From assembly GCF_000003815.2 (NCBI RefSeq), contig NC_049991.1:3273667-3337666 (forward strand): 64,000 nucleotides of DNA, read 5' to 3'. Both the position numbers and the translations under genes were made by a program. The notes under the pieces were generated by a model. That model was given only the letters and a program-made list of their open reading frames with translations, was not told where the DNA came from and ran no database searches. Shown piece after piece: positions 24,201 through 36,380 of the stretch. How positions within the stretch are numbered: the stretch's first letter is position 1; the number at the start of each line of letters is the position of its first letter. The stretch is from Branchiostoma floridae (taxonomy: Eukaryota > Chordata > Leptocardii > Amphioxiformes > Branchiostomatidae).

Positions 24201-25630
24201 GGGCAACAGAAATGAAGATGGGCGCAACCCCTCAGTATCTGTTACAGATGTACGGGCAACTTTAACCATTTTACCTCACATGCACAGCTTACTACATACG
24301 TCCTACCTTTGTACCCACACGACATGACTTCAACTTGAAGGAAAGATTCTATAGGGTGCGCCAGTGGCTCTTTTTGAAAGTCATACCTACATAGAGAAGA
24401 AATTCATATATTTTCCCACCGATGGAACAAATCAGCTTTTTTTTGCAGGAACTTATGGAGAATTTCAAGATTTAGCGAACATAAAATGGGAATAACGCTT
24501 ACGTAGATATTCTACATTGTCGTGTTTCAAAGCAATCGACACCACTAGTGAGAACAAATCCCACTTGCTGGAGCCCCCCCCCCCCCCCAAGGACTACATG
24601 TATTCGTCTCAGACAAGCAGTGGAATTGGACTGGCTGAAGTGTCTAGCGGTCATGACCTTGCATTAGCTGCGCCAGTCGAGTCAGATTCTTCTCCATCAG
24701 ACACTTACACGCGTTGGCTCAACGGCTTGGGGGCGATCGCATCGCACTCCGTATCCACAGATTTTTGTAAATTGCTTTTCTTTTCTGGTAAAAGCAAATC
24801 CCGGAGAGCTTTCTTGATATGTTGTGGACCAGACGAGATCTGTCGCGGTTGATAGGAGCTTTCGGGAACTACGCACGTTTTTAAGAGCAAAGTGTTCCGA
24901 CTCAGGCTTCGTCTCTGTCGGTTTCAATACCCGGGTAAACCCGCGACCAGATGTAACTACTAATGGGTTTTAATGGAGGTCATACAGAAGGGCAAAGGTA
25001 TTAGGAATCTACAAACGCATTCTAATGCCTTTCTTACGCGTTATATGAAAGTATAGGTCATCATCACTACTTGTAGAGCTTATTTCGGGTAAATACTAAA
25101 TTGCCCACAAATTCACTTAAAGTGTTTGTCTCTTGACATAAAGCTTTGTAGCACTAAAATGCGATTATCCTATCTTAGGATCTCTGTAATAGAGGTAGTG
25201 CATTTAATGTCAATACGGGTAATGTATTCGACTAACGGCTAAGATATATGCTTACATGTCACCGAGTCACTGTAAGGTATTACTTATAACACCTTAATAC
25301 GCAGCGACACTCACACTTACAGAAAGATGTTCAGATTGAACTGACGGGTTGGAGTCTTTAATGGATACTCGTTTGACATTGAAATTACGTTGTCCAGTCA
25401 TGGTAACCTCTGAATGTCCGTTTCTATTTGAACCGGCTTATAGTAGAGAGAAGCATGACAGGCAGATCTGTTGTTTACAACGTCAATGTATGTTCAATGG
25501 AGCATAGAATACGGGTATTATTTACTGACCAAGCTAAGTGCTGATCCATTCTCCTGCGCATAGCCTTGCTAGCATGGGTTGAACCGGGCTGAGGTTACCA
25601 CTTTTATGGTCATGACCTTAATTCTGCTTT
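24201..25630. other. Intergenic with a 16-C run
   Basis: Poly-C at 24573-24588, otherwise unrecognised. Open frames across the C run have proline-rich translations without other support. Confidence 0.4.
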
Positions 25631-25693
25631 CAGCCAATCAGAGAATCCCTAAATCCTTTCCTTATGTAAAACCGATTCTCTGATTGGCTGACA
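25631..25693. other. Perfect inverted repeat with CCAAT boxes
   Basis: CAGCCAATCAGAGAATC and GATTCTCTGATTGGCTG are perfect 17-bp arms around a ~27-bp loop. Each arm holds a CCAAT motif. Confidence 0.7.
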
Positions 25694-27590
25694 GCTTTGC
25701 GTTGGTGAATATCGACCAATCAGTTGGGTTTCTCAACTCTCCAAGTTGCTCTGGTGGTGGTTTAAGTTCTTCGGGGAAAACTTTTAGCTGTCGATCCATT
25801 TTTTTTTCTTTCTGGAGAGCCAGACCTCGAGCACGTTGTCGAAGCTACAGCACTTATCGTCGAGAGTGTGGGTACTTGTAGCCGCCCTTGAGTTTGTCCT
25901 TGCCCACTTCAAAAACAGAACAGCCGCACGCGTGTTACACCATGAGGCCGAGTACATCATCGGGAAGTTTCTATCCATATCTGGTATCATGAGCTACTAG
26001 TAACTTGATTCTATCGCACTGTGCATTGGCTGCATGGTTCCCTAGACAAATTGATTTAAGATAAGACGGAGGCCGTGTTAGTCAAGGGAGTTGGTATCTG
26101 CCTTATAAGGGCTAATTTATGCATTTTTCAGCGTCGTTTTCATCACCACAGCAAGCACCAGACGGTCCCCGGGGAGTTGTTGTTATTACGGCGGGGGTAA
26201 CATTTCATTCCGGGCACACACGACTGCGTGCTACCCGAAGCGCTTCATTGTATGTGCTATCAGCTACAGACGTACGTGCACAAGCACTTGTCATGGCCGT
26301 CTCGGTCGCTTAATTATCCATTAAATGTTTTGACTAGCTATGAGCTCCCCCGGTGTGGATGCATCCTGAGAGAGCACGTTTCTAGAAGTTTCCTTTCTTA
26401 AATGTGAGGCAATAAATTCTGTAGGAGGCATGTTTGAGGACTAAATTTTCCTACATCCCGACATCGCAGAAGAATGAAATTTTTAGGACTTTGACTTTAT
26501 TGCAATTGCAATAAAAGCAATACAATGGGACCATAAGACAGCTAAATAGCTGAAATTGTCTCCACAGTCATATTCAGTACAACAAGAAATTAACAAAGCG
26601 TAATTTCAATCAAATAATGATAACAGTAAATAGCATTGAATGTTAGGAAGAATAGATTAGTTTTCCACTAAAAAAACGTAGTATTAGGAGCTAATATTTT
26701 ACAACTAGATGAAAGCAGTGGTACAGCTGGAAGTAAATCTTTTCGTAGTCAGTCTTTTATATTTTCAGGTCATACAGATCTTACTGCGTACTGTGCAGGA
26801 AAATCATAACACAAAAATAAAAAACAAACTGTCAAAAATAAAAAATAAATCAGCCTTTCCAGAATGGAATTTGTGACCAAATGGGGGGGGGGGGGGGGGT
26901 CCCTACCAGAACGTAGTGCTCATAGACCGATCTAGCGGCTGAGTCTATTTCTTCCCGTTTAGTTAACTTAGAGTAACAGCCGTTACATAAGATCTCTCTC
27001 TAGCCACAACTAAGTAACACTATACGGTATATATGAAAGTTTATTTAGTAACTTCATGCCAGGAAACTAATTGCAAGCACATGGTAGAAACATGGGGTAC
27101 ATCCATGTGACAATTAACAGTGATAAACAATATTGTAAAAAAAAAAAGATTACTAGTGCTGGTTATATCTAGACTTCTTATATCTTTGACTTCTTTCTTG
27201 AAAACAGAGAACGACAAAGTGCCCCACTTGTGCCTTCTATGATTTTTATACAAAGGGGCTTTCCGTTCGTCCGTTAATGTGGGATTGCTGGGGGATGTCA
27301 TGATGACTTCTGTTACCAATTAGGTTCATTCGCTGTGGTAAAATGATCGCTTGGAAATGAAACGTGTTTCGTCTCCCACTGCTTTAGATGTACAGTGTTT
27401 TCAACTTAATTCGCTCAGCGGTATTAGCTTTATATATGCGAACACGACCTTATTCAATTACGCTGCCATAACGTTCTTCTGAAGAGATGATTGACACGTC
27501 TTTTTGTCACACCAAATAATGAAGCGCGCCTATTCTACAAATCAGTACACTCCATAATATAGCTCATACAACAGGATTAAGAGCTTCTGA
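25694..27590. other. Intergenic with an 18-G run
   Basis: G run at 26883-26900. A short frame at 25851-26000 reads plausibly as protein but is too small to call. AT-rich near 26500-27150. Confidence 0.4.
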
Positions 27591-27592
27591 AT

Positions 27593-28290
27593 CGAAGATG
27601 TTTGCCCAAACTGAAGTGCTGTTAGATGCCTGCAAACATCATGGCGTAGTCCATTGCGCTGAATTTTCAGTTGTTTTTTCAGTTTTGCTCAAAAGTTGAC
27701 GGTGAAACAATATAGATAATACGATAGCGTTAAGGACTTCTAAATCGCATCCAATGTGTTTGTCTATACTGAAGTGTTGTTAACTGCCTGCCAACATCAT
27801 GGCGTAGTCCTTTGTGCTGAATTTTTAGTTGTTTTTCAGTTTTGCTCAAAGGTTGACAGTGAAATAATATACTAGTAGTTCCTACGATAGCGTTAAGGAT
27901 TTCTAAATCGCCATGAATGATGTTTGTCCATATTTCAAAGTGCTGTTAAAGGTCTGCAAACATCATGGCGTAGTCCATAGTTCTGAATTTTTAGTTGTTT
28001 TCAGTTCAGTTTAAAAGTTGACAGTGGAAGTTCCTACGGAAGCACCTACGAAAGCTCCTACGATAGCTCTTACGATAGCTCCTACGAAAGGTCCTACGAT
28101 AGCTCCTACGAAAGCTCCTACGATAGCTCCTACGATAGCTCCTACGAAAGCTCCTACGAAAGCTCCTACGATAGCTCCTACGAAAGCTCCTACGATAGCG
28201 TTAAGGACGGCGTCGTCCATTGTTCTGAATTGTTAGCTGTTTTTCAGTTTTGCTCAAATGTCGACAGTGAAACGCTCTTTGTCACGGTGA
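27593..28290. repeat. ~165-175-bp tandem repeat with nested 12-bp minisatellite
   Basis: Units share CATCATGGCGTAGTCC, TCAGTTTTGCTCAAA and GATAGCGTTAAGGA (27593, 27725, 27890 and a partial at 28195). In the last junction the GTTCCTACGATAGC motif has expanded to about 14 copies of 12 bp (28029-28200) alternating GCTCCTACGAAA and GCTCCTACGATA. Open frames there (APTK/APTI repeats on plus, FVGAIVGA on minus) are repeat translations. Confidence 0.85.
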
Positions 28291-28344
28291 ACTTCATTGC
28301 GACTATAGTGCTTATGCAACATCTTAACACTACTGCTTTGGCAT

Positions 28345-28475
28345 TGTTTCAATCCTAAAATGTCCTGGGTTCAAACTTCCTGACAACGTCGGCGCCCAGG
28401 GAAAGGGACTCAAACAAATTTCCTACCTTCACGCGGGTAAAAACGATTACCTAACTGCGATGACGACCGCGCGGT
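28345..28475 (+). repeat. SINE fragment 1
   Basis: CCTGGGTTCAAACTTCCTGA, then CCCAGGGAAAGGGACTC, TTTCCTACCTTCACGCGGGT, AACGATTACCT: the tRNA-like B box and body order of a widespread invertebrate SINE. Confidence 0.6.
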
Positions 28476-28479
28476 GAAA

Positions 28480-28710
28480 AAATTAGGACCCATATTCTAG
28501 AGGTCCTGTGTTAGAATCCTTTGACATGACCCGGTGAGGCTTTACCATGACACTAGAAAAGGAACTTTCCTCACTTCACTCAGGTGAAAATGAGTACCTA
28601 GCTAAGGTCAGGGACGTCCCTCGGATAGGACGTTATGTGAGGTAACGCGTTCGAGGAGACCCACACCTTGAGCACGAGCATGGGTCCCTCTCGGTGTAAG
28701 TGAATCAAGA
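28480..28710 (+). repeat. SINE fragment 2, tandem to fragment 1
   Basis: AGGTCCTGTGTTAGAATCC, then TTTCCTCACTTCACTCAGGT, GAGTACCT, GGACGTCCCTCGGATAGGAC: the same SINE order, better preserved at its 3' part. Confidence 0.65.
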
Positions 28711-29838
28711 AAAAAATTGTCGGGATATGCAGTTTGTACTGTTCAGTACAAACCTATTGTGTTATACAGGTTTACCGGGTATGTAATGCAAACAAATTGT
28801 AGCTGAAGGCATCGAGAACCCTGCCCCTCTTCAACATATGGTGGATAAGGAGTGGTGTTTCAATCGAGGTGAATTTTCTCGGTAACAGTGACGCCACTTT
28901 AGCCTTTACGGCTTATGGCGTCTTATTGGTCTTATTGAAAAAAAAGACCTTATCCTTTCTACTAACGCAAGCTTAAAACCAATCTGTTCGTGGATGCGGT
29001 CTAAAGTAGAAGGAATTCACTTTTCAACTTCGTGTGACTTAAGAGATCAGATTCAGATCATCCGTGTTTTCTCATCTACTGTCACCTCTGCACCTGCACG
29101 CTACTAACAAGACATTTTAAAGGGTTTGAAGTTTTTTACAGCCACTTATGTCAAGGGGGTTAAGAAAGCATGGAAGAAAAAATTCATTAGTAGGTACGCA
29201 ATGAGAGTCGTGGACACCCAGGTTAGCGTCTTTGAAGCTTGGTTCTGAAGATATCATTAAGGTTATTAGGTTGGAGGTCTCCACAGATGTGGACATGCTT
29301 CAGTTCAGTCACATGTTTCAGTACAGTTCGGTCTTGGATGGAGAGAGGCCTCTGTCAAATTGCTTCATGCAAATGCATATGCGCTGTATTTTTATGCCAA
29401 GCAACAGATGTTCCTTTCGAGTGCAAGCTGATGATTGTTAGTATTCAAACGTACACTCACGTACCTTAGATACTTCGACCTTTACCATATGCATCATCCT
29501 CTATGGCGTCTATTGAATATAATCTCGCATCATTGTATAACAACAAAAAATCTTAAAATGCACGCATTGACACGAAGCTGATCCAAGGGCAAATGTGGGT
29601 GTACCACAATGCATCAATTAAAGTAAGCCGCTAGACTGCTTTAATGCCTTTAGCTGAGTCAGCCGCACCTCAACTATGTAAGGTTAAGGTTTGTAACTTC
29701 AAACTCTGCGATCACGGACAGAGAAAAGGTCATGTGTGGGAGTTTGTTTGTCGAACATGAACATGAACATGACATGACCTTTTTGCTAGTTTGATATGAC
29801 CGGGCAATTCCGCAGGTTAAAGAGCGACCGAAAGAGCC
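28711..29838. other. Intergenic, nothing recognised
   Basis: Only short frames. A small GAACAT(G) triplet lies near 29754-29772. Confidence 0.4.
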
Positions 29839-29839
29839 A

Positions 29840-30225
29840 TGAAGCAACCGTCTGTAGTTAGGCCGTTATTTTGAAACACAGAGCACAGCCAATCGTCGCC
29901 ATAGTGCAGATACGTAAGACCGTTAAATTTGAAGTCATGATGTAAACGTCTGTAGTTAGGCCGTTATTTTGAAAACAGGGAACAGCCAATCGTTACCATA
30001 GTGTAGATACGTAAGACCGTTAATTTTGAAGTCATGAAGTAAACATCTGTACGTAGTTAGGCCGTTATTTTGAAAACAGGAACAGCCAATCGTTGCCATA
30101 GTGCAGATACGTAAGACCGTTAAATTTGAAGTCATGAAGCAAACATCTGTACGTAGTTAGGCCGTTATTTTGAAAACAGGAACAGCCAATCGTTGCCATA
30201 GTGCAGATACGTAAGACCGTTAGAT
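29840..30225. repeat. 98-100-bp tandem repeat, four units
   Basis: TAGGCCGTTATTTTGAAA recurs at about 29859, 29957, 30057 and 30157, each followed by CAGCCAATCGTTGCCATAGT and ACGTAAGACCGTTA. The last two units are almost identical. Confidence 0.9.
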
Positions 30226-30803
30226 ATTGATGCTAACAGAACCATTAGAAAATCTTACTGGACAACGCCTGTATGCACCAATTGCGTCAGGTATTCGCAA
30301 ACAGGCCCCAATTGGTTCCAGTTGGCGCTTACCGGTCGCATGAAAATGCGAATGTTTTAGATGTGCGCAAATGGACACAAAGTGTCGCAATATAAACAAA
30401 GAGGTTAACCTCCTTGATATGAATAAAAAAATATTGTGCGAAGTATCATATTACAGATACAGATATGTAGTTAACATTCTTTTATCACAACAAATCTCTT
30501 AGATGAATTTCTAATCACCGCACATTAGTTGCTAGTCCACTGCGATTTCCAATAACTCACTTATTTGGGCTTCATATTACTCAACTGTGCCACATATTAT
30601 TGTGTCCACATGTGTAAAATTGGCTCAAATTCGCAAAGTTGGTCTATTTATTTGACTCTAACCGGTTTAGAATTAACGCCATACACGCTCCTTGTATTTT
30701 CCAGTCACGTATCTCTGTACAATATGGTCGGCTGCTTGACAACTCCATAACTCCCGGTCTGCGGTGCGGTCGAAAATGATTGCCGTGAGATGAAAACCTA
30801 GAC
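30226..30803. other. Intergenic, nothing recognised
   Basis: AT-rich. No domain-bearing frame. Confidence 0.4.
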
Positions 30804-30811
30804 TATAAAAG
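30804..30811 (+). promoter_or_regulatory. TATAAAAG core-promoter candidate
   Basis: A canonical TATAAAAG in GC-balanced context, about 2 kb before the GPCR coding start and in the same direction. A donor-like ATAG|GTAAAG at 31018 could end a 5' UTR exon. Inferred from motif alone. Confidence 0.3.
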
Positions 30812-32205
30812 CCGAGGTCGTTCCGCTCAATAACACACAATAAAGCAAAGTCATCATCCTTAAGCAGAGCATTACTTCTAGACGTCTACCACATTCATCA
30901 CTTTACCTAACAGCCCACTATATTTCAAATTCGTTTTTGAAAGGCGCGCCCTGTTACATTTTGACTAAGCAGTTTTGGCTCAGATGTTGTATTGCTCGAT
31001 ATCCATATAGCATTATAGGTAAAGAGCCTTTCTTAACGAAATCTAACTGCAATATTCCAAGGATTTCATATTGCATAATTTCTAGCATAGCTGCAAGGCA
31101 AGCTGCCTTTTGTAAGAACCTGTAGAGACTTTCATCCGTAGCAATATGCCACGGTTCTTAGGGATCTTTGGTTGTATTTTAGAATTCACGTACGCATGTA
31201 GGAACACTGGACCGGATATTGTGAAGTATTAATCGAGAAACTTCATGAATTCATAACGGACGTATTTATGTCGTACAAAGCCGCTGGGTGCATATAAGTA
31301 TCCGTATATGGTATTGTCGTTAGCATACCTGCTGTTTGAATTCGTCAACAAGTCCTTAGCAAAGATGGTTACGTATTGTTATGATTTATTTTGAAATGGG
31401 TTCCCTCGGAATCAGTTGCGTCAACTGAAAGGACGACTCTAAAGATGGATAGATAAGAAAAATAAACGTATTGCCAATACAGGACATATCATTAGATAGT
31501 AGAAGCTTTGAAGGCAGAGATAGGGGTACGATGTTGTATTTGAGAAGGCCTTGTTAGTCAGTTTGTGAAAAAATCATGTGCTACTAACTGTTTTGCAATC
31601 GGATTAAAATGTGTTACATGAAATTACCGTAATTGTCTATGTTGTTCGTTTTCCAACGTTCAACCAACACTATTGGGCTAATATTAGCAAATTGCTTTTC
31701 GCAGTCATAATGTCTCAATGACATTAGAAATAAACAATCTCCTATTTAAACCACGCTTAATGATTTACAAGAAACAGATGTTAGAATCTTCGACCACGTA
31801 GCGGTCCATGTGACGCAAATTGATGAACATAGATGCAAACTTGAGGACTTGGAGTGTCCCACTTGACTTTGAGGCAGTGGTTGGACTCACGAAACTCTCA
31901 AGCGGTACATTTTCCTCCCAAGTCCTCTCTGTCAAAGGCAATCAAAAATCGAGTGGTGTATGTGCGATGGTTGGAGCTTCCCCGATGGCATTCAAAAGTG
32001 CTTTTGGCTGCAAAATTGAAAGTACGTGACATTTCAGTTGAGAAAAGTGCTTTATTTTGCGCCTGCGTTCATCTGGAAACCCCAGTGTGTTGACTAGTAA
32101 TGCCATAACAGGGTCCTGGGTGAGAGAAGGAGCGGTTTCTTCATAGTGTGGCTTGGAGGTATCAATTGTAAGTTAACATTCTGTTGGAACGGTTCAGAAG
32201 TTATA
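30812..32205. other. Region upstream of the GPCR, nothing recognised
   Basis: May hold 5' UTR or intron sequence of the GPCR. No coding evidence. Confidence 0.35.
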
Positions 32206-32209
32206 GGTT

Positions 32210-32455
32210 GAATTTGGTCTCAGACTTGTTAGTGGTGGACAAGCGCTCACTTGTTTTCCAGTCTTGCTTTTGCTATTTCACTCTAGTAGTAGTAGATAAC
32301 TTTAATTTTGCCGTTTGATGTGCAATCTTTAGGTGGGAATTGGCCTCAGTATTGTTTATGGTGAACAAGCGCTCACTTGTTTTCACGTCTTGCTTTCACT
32401 ATCTTTCTAGACAGCTTTGATTTTTGCCGTTGGATGAGCGGTCTTTAGGTGTGAC
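32210..32455. repeat. 126-bp tandem duplication upstream of the GPCR
   Basis: CAAGCGCTCACTTGTTTTC with TCTTGCTTT, TTTTGCCGTT and TCTTTAGGTG occurs twice with a period of about 126 bp. Confidence 0.75.
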
Positions 32456-32842
32456 GGGCCATTCAGTGTAATACTATGGCATAAGCGCGAGTGTAATATA
32501 TTCGCACCGAGTGCTTGCGAAGCCGGTGTGTTACGCCGAAGGGATTCGAGGTACCCGCTATGTAGATATTGATACCGAATTGTGCGCTTTATTCCGTTTA
32601 TTTTGACAAACAAGCTTGATGCCTAGATTGCTTTGTTGTAACGCATACAAATTTCATGTTTTCCAGATATGATCGCAGTGGGAAACCACAGGAAGTGATG
32701 ATCGTCCCATTCCCCTGCCGGACAATCAGCCAACATATGGATCTGAATGGCATTTGAAGATCGGAATTCCGGACCGGCATCACAATACGCGAACGTCAAA
32801 CAGTCTTGAGTGGTTGTACGTAAGACGTATTTCTTAGCGATA

Positions 32843-33354
32843 ATGAGCACTTTTGTGCAAGACGGCGGAAGCGGTGACTCAGACGATCTGTGGCTCCCCC
32901 TTGCCACCATGTCCGGGCCCGTGGAGAGACCGTTGGACGTCAGCGAGGCAGTCCTCCATTCCTTGTTCAACAGCAGTAACGTTACCACCATGGACTGGTA
33001 CCAGGACTTTGATGCCAACATGGGGGTCCCCTCGCAAGCTCCTGACTTCGCCGTGGTCGCTCTCGGCATGGTGTACTCCGTTTTCATGACAGTTTGCGGA
33101 GTGGGAAATCTCATCCTGGCCGCTGCCATCTTCCGCTACATGAGACTGAGAACCACCGTGGACACACTGATCGGGAACCTAGCTCTCTGCAACAGCGCGG
33201 TGGCGATACTTTGCACCCCCTTCGAGATCGGCTACTACGTGGTGAACGTTGGGTCGTGGCACTTCGGCGCGGCTCTGTGCAGTGTGGTCAACTTCGTCAA
33301 GATGCTGGCCCTGAACCTCACCTCCTTTGTCCTCCTGGCCATTGCTTTCGAGAG
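32843..33354 (+). CDS. GPCR exon 1 (N-terminus to TM3)
   Basis: Encodes residues 1-171 up to the Glu-Arg of the DRY-equivalent motif. It ends AG|GTAAGC with two bases of the Arg codon. An intron at exactly this arginine is a recurrent position in several rhodopsin-family genes. The reading frame is GC-rich compared with flanking DNA, as expected for a real exon. Confidence 0.9.
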
Positions 33355-34592
33355 GTAAGCTGTTGTTAATCTACTACTTGTTAATGAGGAGAAGTAAAAA
33401 TGTGTAATGATTTCGATAAAGAATACGTTCAAACCTGGAAATTCGGTATGTGTGGAATTGAAACCATAGGAAAGAAAGACCTGCACAGAAACCAAGGGGT
33501 GACAGCCCTACACAGAAGTCTTAGCGTGTTTACTGTAACAACCTGCGGGTGACCTCGGATGACCCCAAATAGAACGCCCGTTCTGTTCGATCACGCCAGC
33601 GTTCTGTTCGATGGAACATGATTCGTGTTCTAAATCCCTACATAGAAGTCTGGAAATTTTGGGGCCAAATTTTACCATCGTGTTTACAGCAATCATGCAA
33701 CTAAGAATTGCTGTTCATTGCAAAATGCATTCTCTATATCTTTTGATTCTAATATTGTCTTTGCATTCTTAATTTTTCAAAAACCTTGGGGCTTTTTCTG
33801 ACAGAGCTATGTTTTGGTACACTCTATAGGTTCCTGGTGATTGCAAAGTCCAAGAAGCTGCAGCGGAATCGGAACCACTCTCTGTTGCCGCTGGGTCTGG
33901 TGTGGACCGCAGCGCTCACCCTGGCTGCCCCGGCCGGCCACTTCGCCACCACGCTGTCCCCACCCAACAACCCGGGCACGGTGTGCGGTGTGAGATGGTT
34001 CGACGACGGCGGAGAGCCCGCCATGGCCTACCACATCAGCATGGCGCTCCTGGGGTTCGTGCTACCCGTTGTCGCCCAGATCGTTCTCCATTCCTTCATC
34101 GCGTTCAAACTCCTCCACAGACAGTTCCCTGGGCACAAGAACACTTCCCATCGTACCATGCGCATCAAGTCCCGCCGCAAGATGACCCGGATGTTGTTGA
34201 TGTTCATCGTGTATTTCTGTTGCATCGGCCCTTTCTACCTGGTCCCGATGGTGCGGGAGGTCTCGAGCGAGGCTAAGAAGGCGATAGACTCGTACGCCTC
34301 CGTCGTGTACGTGTTGGAGGGACTGGCATCGATCCACGGAGTCCTAAACACCGTGGTGTACATCACCTTCCACGACGCCATCTTGATGACCTTGAGACGA
34401 ATGTTCCGCCACTTGCGAATGACATTGACGGGACAAAAGGGGAACAGCGAAGCCCTGGAGCTCTACGGTTACCCCAGAAGGGGCACGATGTCCAAATCTC
34501 ACGGTCACGGACAGTCTACCCATGCTACCCCTATCTCCCCCGTCTCCCCTGTTTCCATGACCTTCCCCCACAATGAAGTGACCTACGTGTAG
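32843..34592 (+). CDS. Class A GPCR, prokineticin-receptor-like (two exons)
   Basis: Exons 32843-33354 and 33830-34592 join to 425 codons (424 aa). The intron (475 bp) starts GTAAGC and ends CTATAG, and splits the codon of Arg171. The start is the first ATG after an in-frame TGA at 32807-32809. Seven hydrophobic segments lie near residues 70-97, 106-133, 147-171, 189-207, 238-266, 291-312 and 325-350. Family marks seen: N89 (1.50), C146 with C223 for the extracellular disulfide, W196 in TM4, P250 in TM5. The extracellular N-terminus (about 68 aa) carries sequons NSS and NVT. TM2 CTPFEIGYYVV and the TM6-TM7 region resemble prokineticin receptors, which couple neuropeptide-like ligands to G proteins at the plasma membrane. 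Odd points: Asn117 replaces the usual Asp2.50, DRY reads ERF, CWxP reads CIGP, NPxxY reads NTVVY. The C-tail is Ser/Pro-rich with no cysteine. Class A GPCR is near certain; the subfamily is an inference. Confidence 0.9.
33830..34592 (+). CDS. GPCR exon 2 (TM3 end to C-terminus)
   Basis: Starts after CTCTATAG and supplies the last base of the Arg171 codon, then continues FLVIAKSKK. It covers intracellular loop 2 to the TAG stop at 34590-34592. An upstream AG at 33802-33803 would read into a stop, so 33829/33830 is the supported acceptor. No AATAAA is obvious in the first few hundred bases downstream. Confidence 0.9.
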
Positions 34593-36130
34593 CAAGGAAC
34601 ACTTCAACATATCAAAGATCTCTAGAACAATATATGATCTTGACGCATTCAATGTTAAACCAAAATGGTCTGAAAGACCCACAGAGAAGAATATGTGCAA
34701 TAACACCATTCTTGTTTTGGTCTAACACAAAAAGATATTTATTTTAAGGATGTCAAAGCCATAGGACAAGAGCTTTTTAGAAAGCCGTACATGTATTGAA
34801 AAGACATCGTTAGCAACGGTTGCTACTAAAAGAATACCTTCGGATATATCTATGTGCAATTAGGCGTCATAATACGCCCTTTGATAAATCATTGGTTCCT
34901 AGAATCAACCTAATAAGCTAGCTTACTTATCAGCATGCAACTTTGAAGTTGTTTGGCGTAGCTATGTATTTCTAATCTTTCAAAGTGCTTCATAAGTCCA
35001 CTGTTGACGACAGTGCTTGGTTCAAAGCAGCCGTATTGCTATAAACTCCCTTTGATATCATTTAATCAATACAGGGCCCGTCTCTACCGCATGTTATGAC
35101 GGCAAAATGCCGCTATGATTGGAAATGAAAAAACACATTGAGATAATTGCATTCTACTTTGAGCTTAATGGAAAATGACAACCCCGTCATTAATTTAAGG
35201 CCAGATGGTTTTGCCTTCAAATGACCATTTGATTGGCTAGATCTGACAGGCACCAAAGCTTGAAGCCTACATGTTCCTTCTCAATTCACTTGATGAATTA
35301 GAGGTTGAATGAAATGTTATTTATTCTACATTACCTTCTCAATTACCACATTGCCTGCAACGAGTTCTTTCTAGTGGTTGTCACATGGCGACACACGTGT
35401 TCTTACTGAACATACTGCATATCCCTGCAGCTGGCTTTAATCAAAACGTTGTTCCAAGCTACTTAAACCTACCACTTGGCTATGCAGCAGCCCAAACGGG
35501 TTATGGGCTCGGACGCTGTCACGACAAAACCTCACAGGATGTAAGAGTAGTTCAGAAACGATGCCAGATACAGATTTAACGGCTTTGTTATCAGAACCTT
35601 GAACTTTCTTGCACTTCACAGTGCGCTGGTTTTAAAATCGTCCATTTTTTGGCGACGCCACAAGGACGGAGCTGTTAGTATACAAATCAGATTCTACAAA
35701 TTGCACGATGGGGAATTCGTTTTTGGTAACATCATGCGGGACTAGTTTTTACATTTATCAGGGAGGAACTCCAATTTTGGGGCATGGAATAGTTAGGACT
35801 TTGTACAAGCCATTTAGTGCTAGTATTTCACTGCTATTGAGGTTAGAAAACTATGTTTCAGTCTTAAAGCTTTGATTTTCTATAGGAAAGTTGTATTTCT
35901 TAGTGGTTGTGTGCTTGTGTTCCAAAATGGTGTAACGTTATAAGTCGACAATTTTAATCAGGACAAGTTGTGGTATGTTTCACATTCAATAGTTGAGTTT
36001 TTTTTTTTTTTCAATTGAAGCCAGCATTAGAAGACTGTAGCACAGGTACATATACCTGGGATGCGCACAAGTGGTTGTATATACAGACATGTATATCGAA
36101 CTAAAGATATCTATGTTAAGCTATTGAAGT
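34593..36130. other. 3' flank of the GPCR, nothing recognised
   Basis: AT-rich sequence that should contain the GPCR 3' UTR. A poly-T run lies near 36000. Confidence 0.4.
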
Positions 36131-36136
36131 ACTAAA

Positions 36137-36380
36137 ACACACACAGACACGCACGCAGGCATGCACAGACACACATTGACACACACACACAAAAAAAAAA
36201 ATAGACGCAAAACACACACAAACTCATGACACTCAGGCACATGCACGCACAAACGTAACACACAGACACCCACAAACATAGACTAAGACGCACGCACGCA
36301 CAAACACACACACACACACACTCACAAACTCAAACTCAACCCACACAAACACGATCAGAGAGAGAGAGAGAGAGAGAGAA
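36137..36380. repeat. CA-rich and (GA)n microsatellites
   Basis: Imperfect ACAC with ACGC variants to ~36330, then (AG)n at 36357-36379. The Cys/Val-rich minus-strand frames are repeat translations. Confidence 0.9.

Noticed and set aside
25851-26000. Short plus-strand frame ending HHEAEYIIGKFLSISGIMSY
   Set aside because: Looks protein-like, but is under 50 codons with no domain match I can name and no clear splice borders.
28011-28236. APTK/APTI and FVGAIVGA repeat proteins on both strands
   Set aside because: Translations of a 12-bp minisatellite; no start context, codon signal or homologous domain.
32623-33129. 168-codon minus-strand frame
   Set aside because: Antisense shadow of the GPCR first exon.
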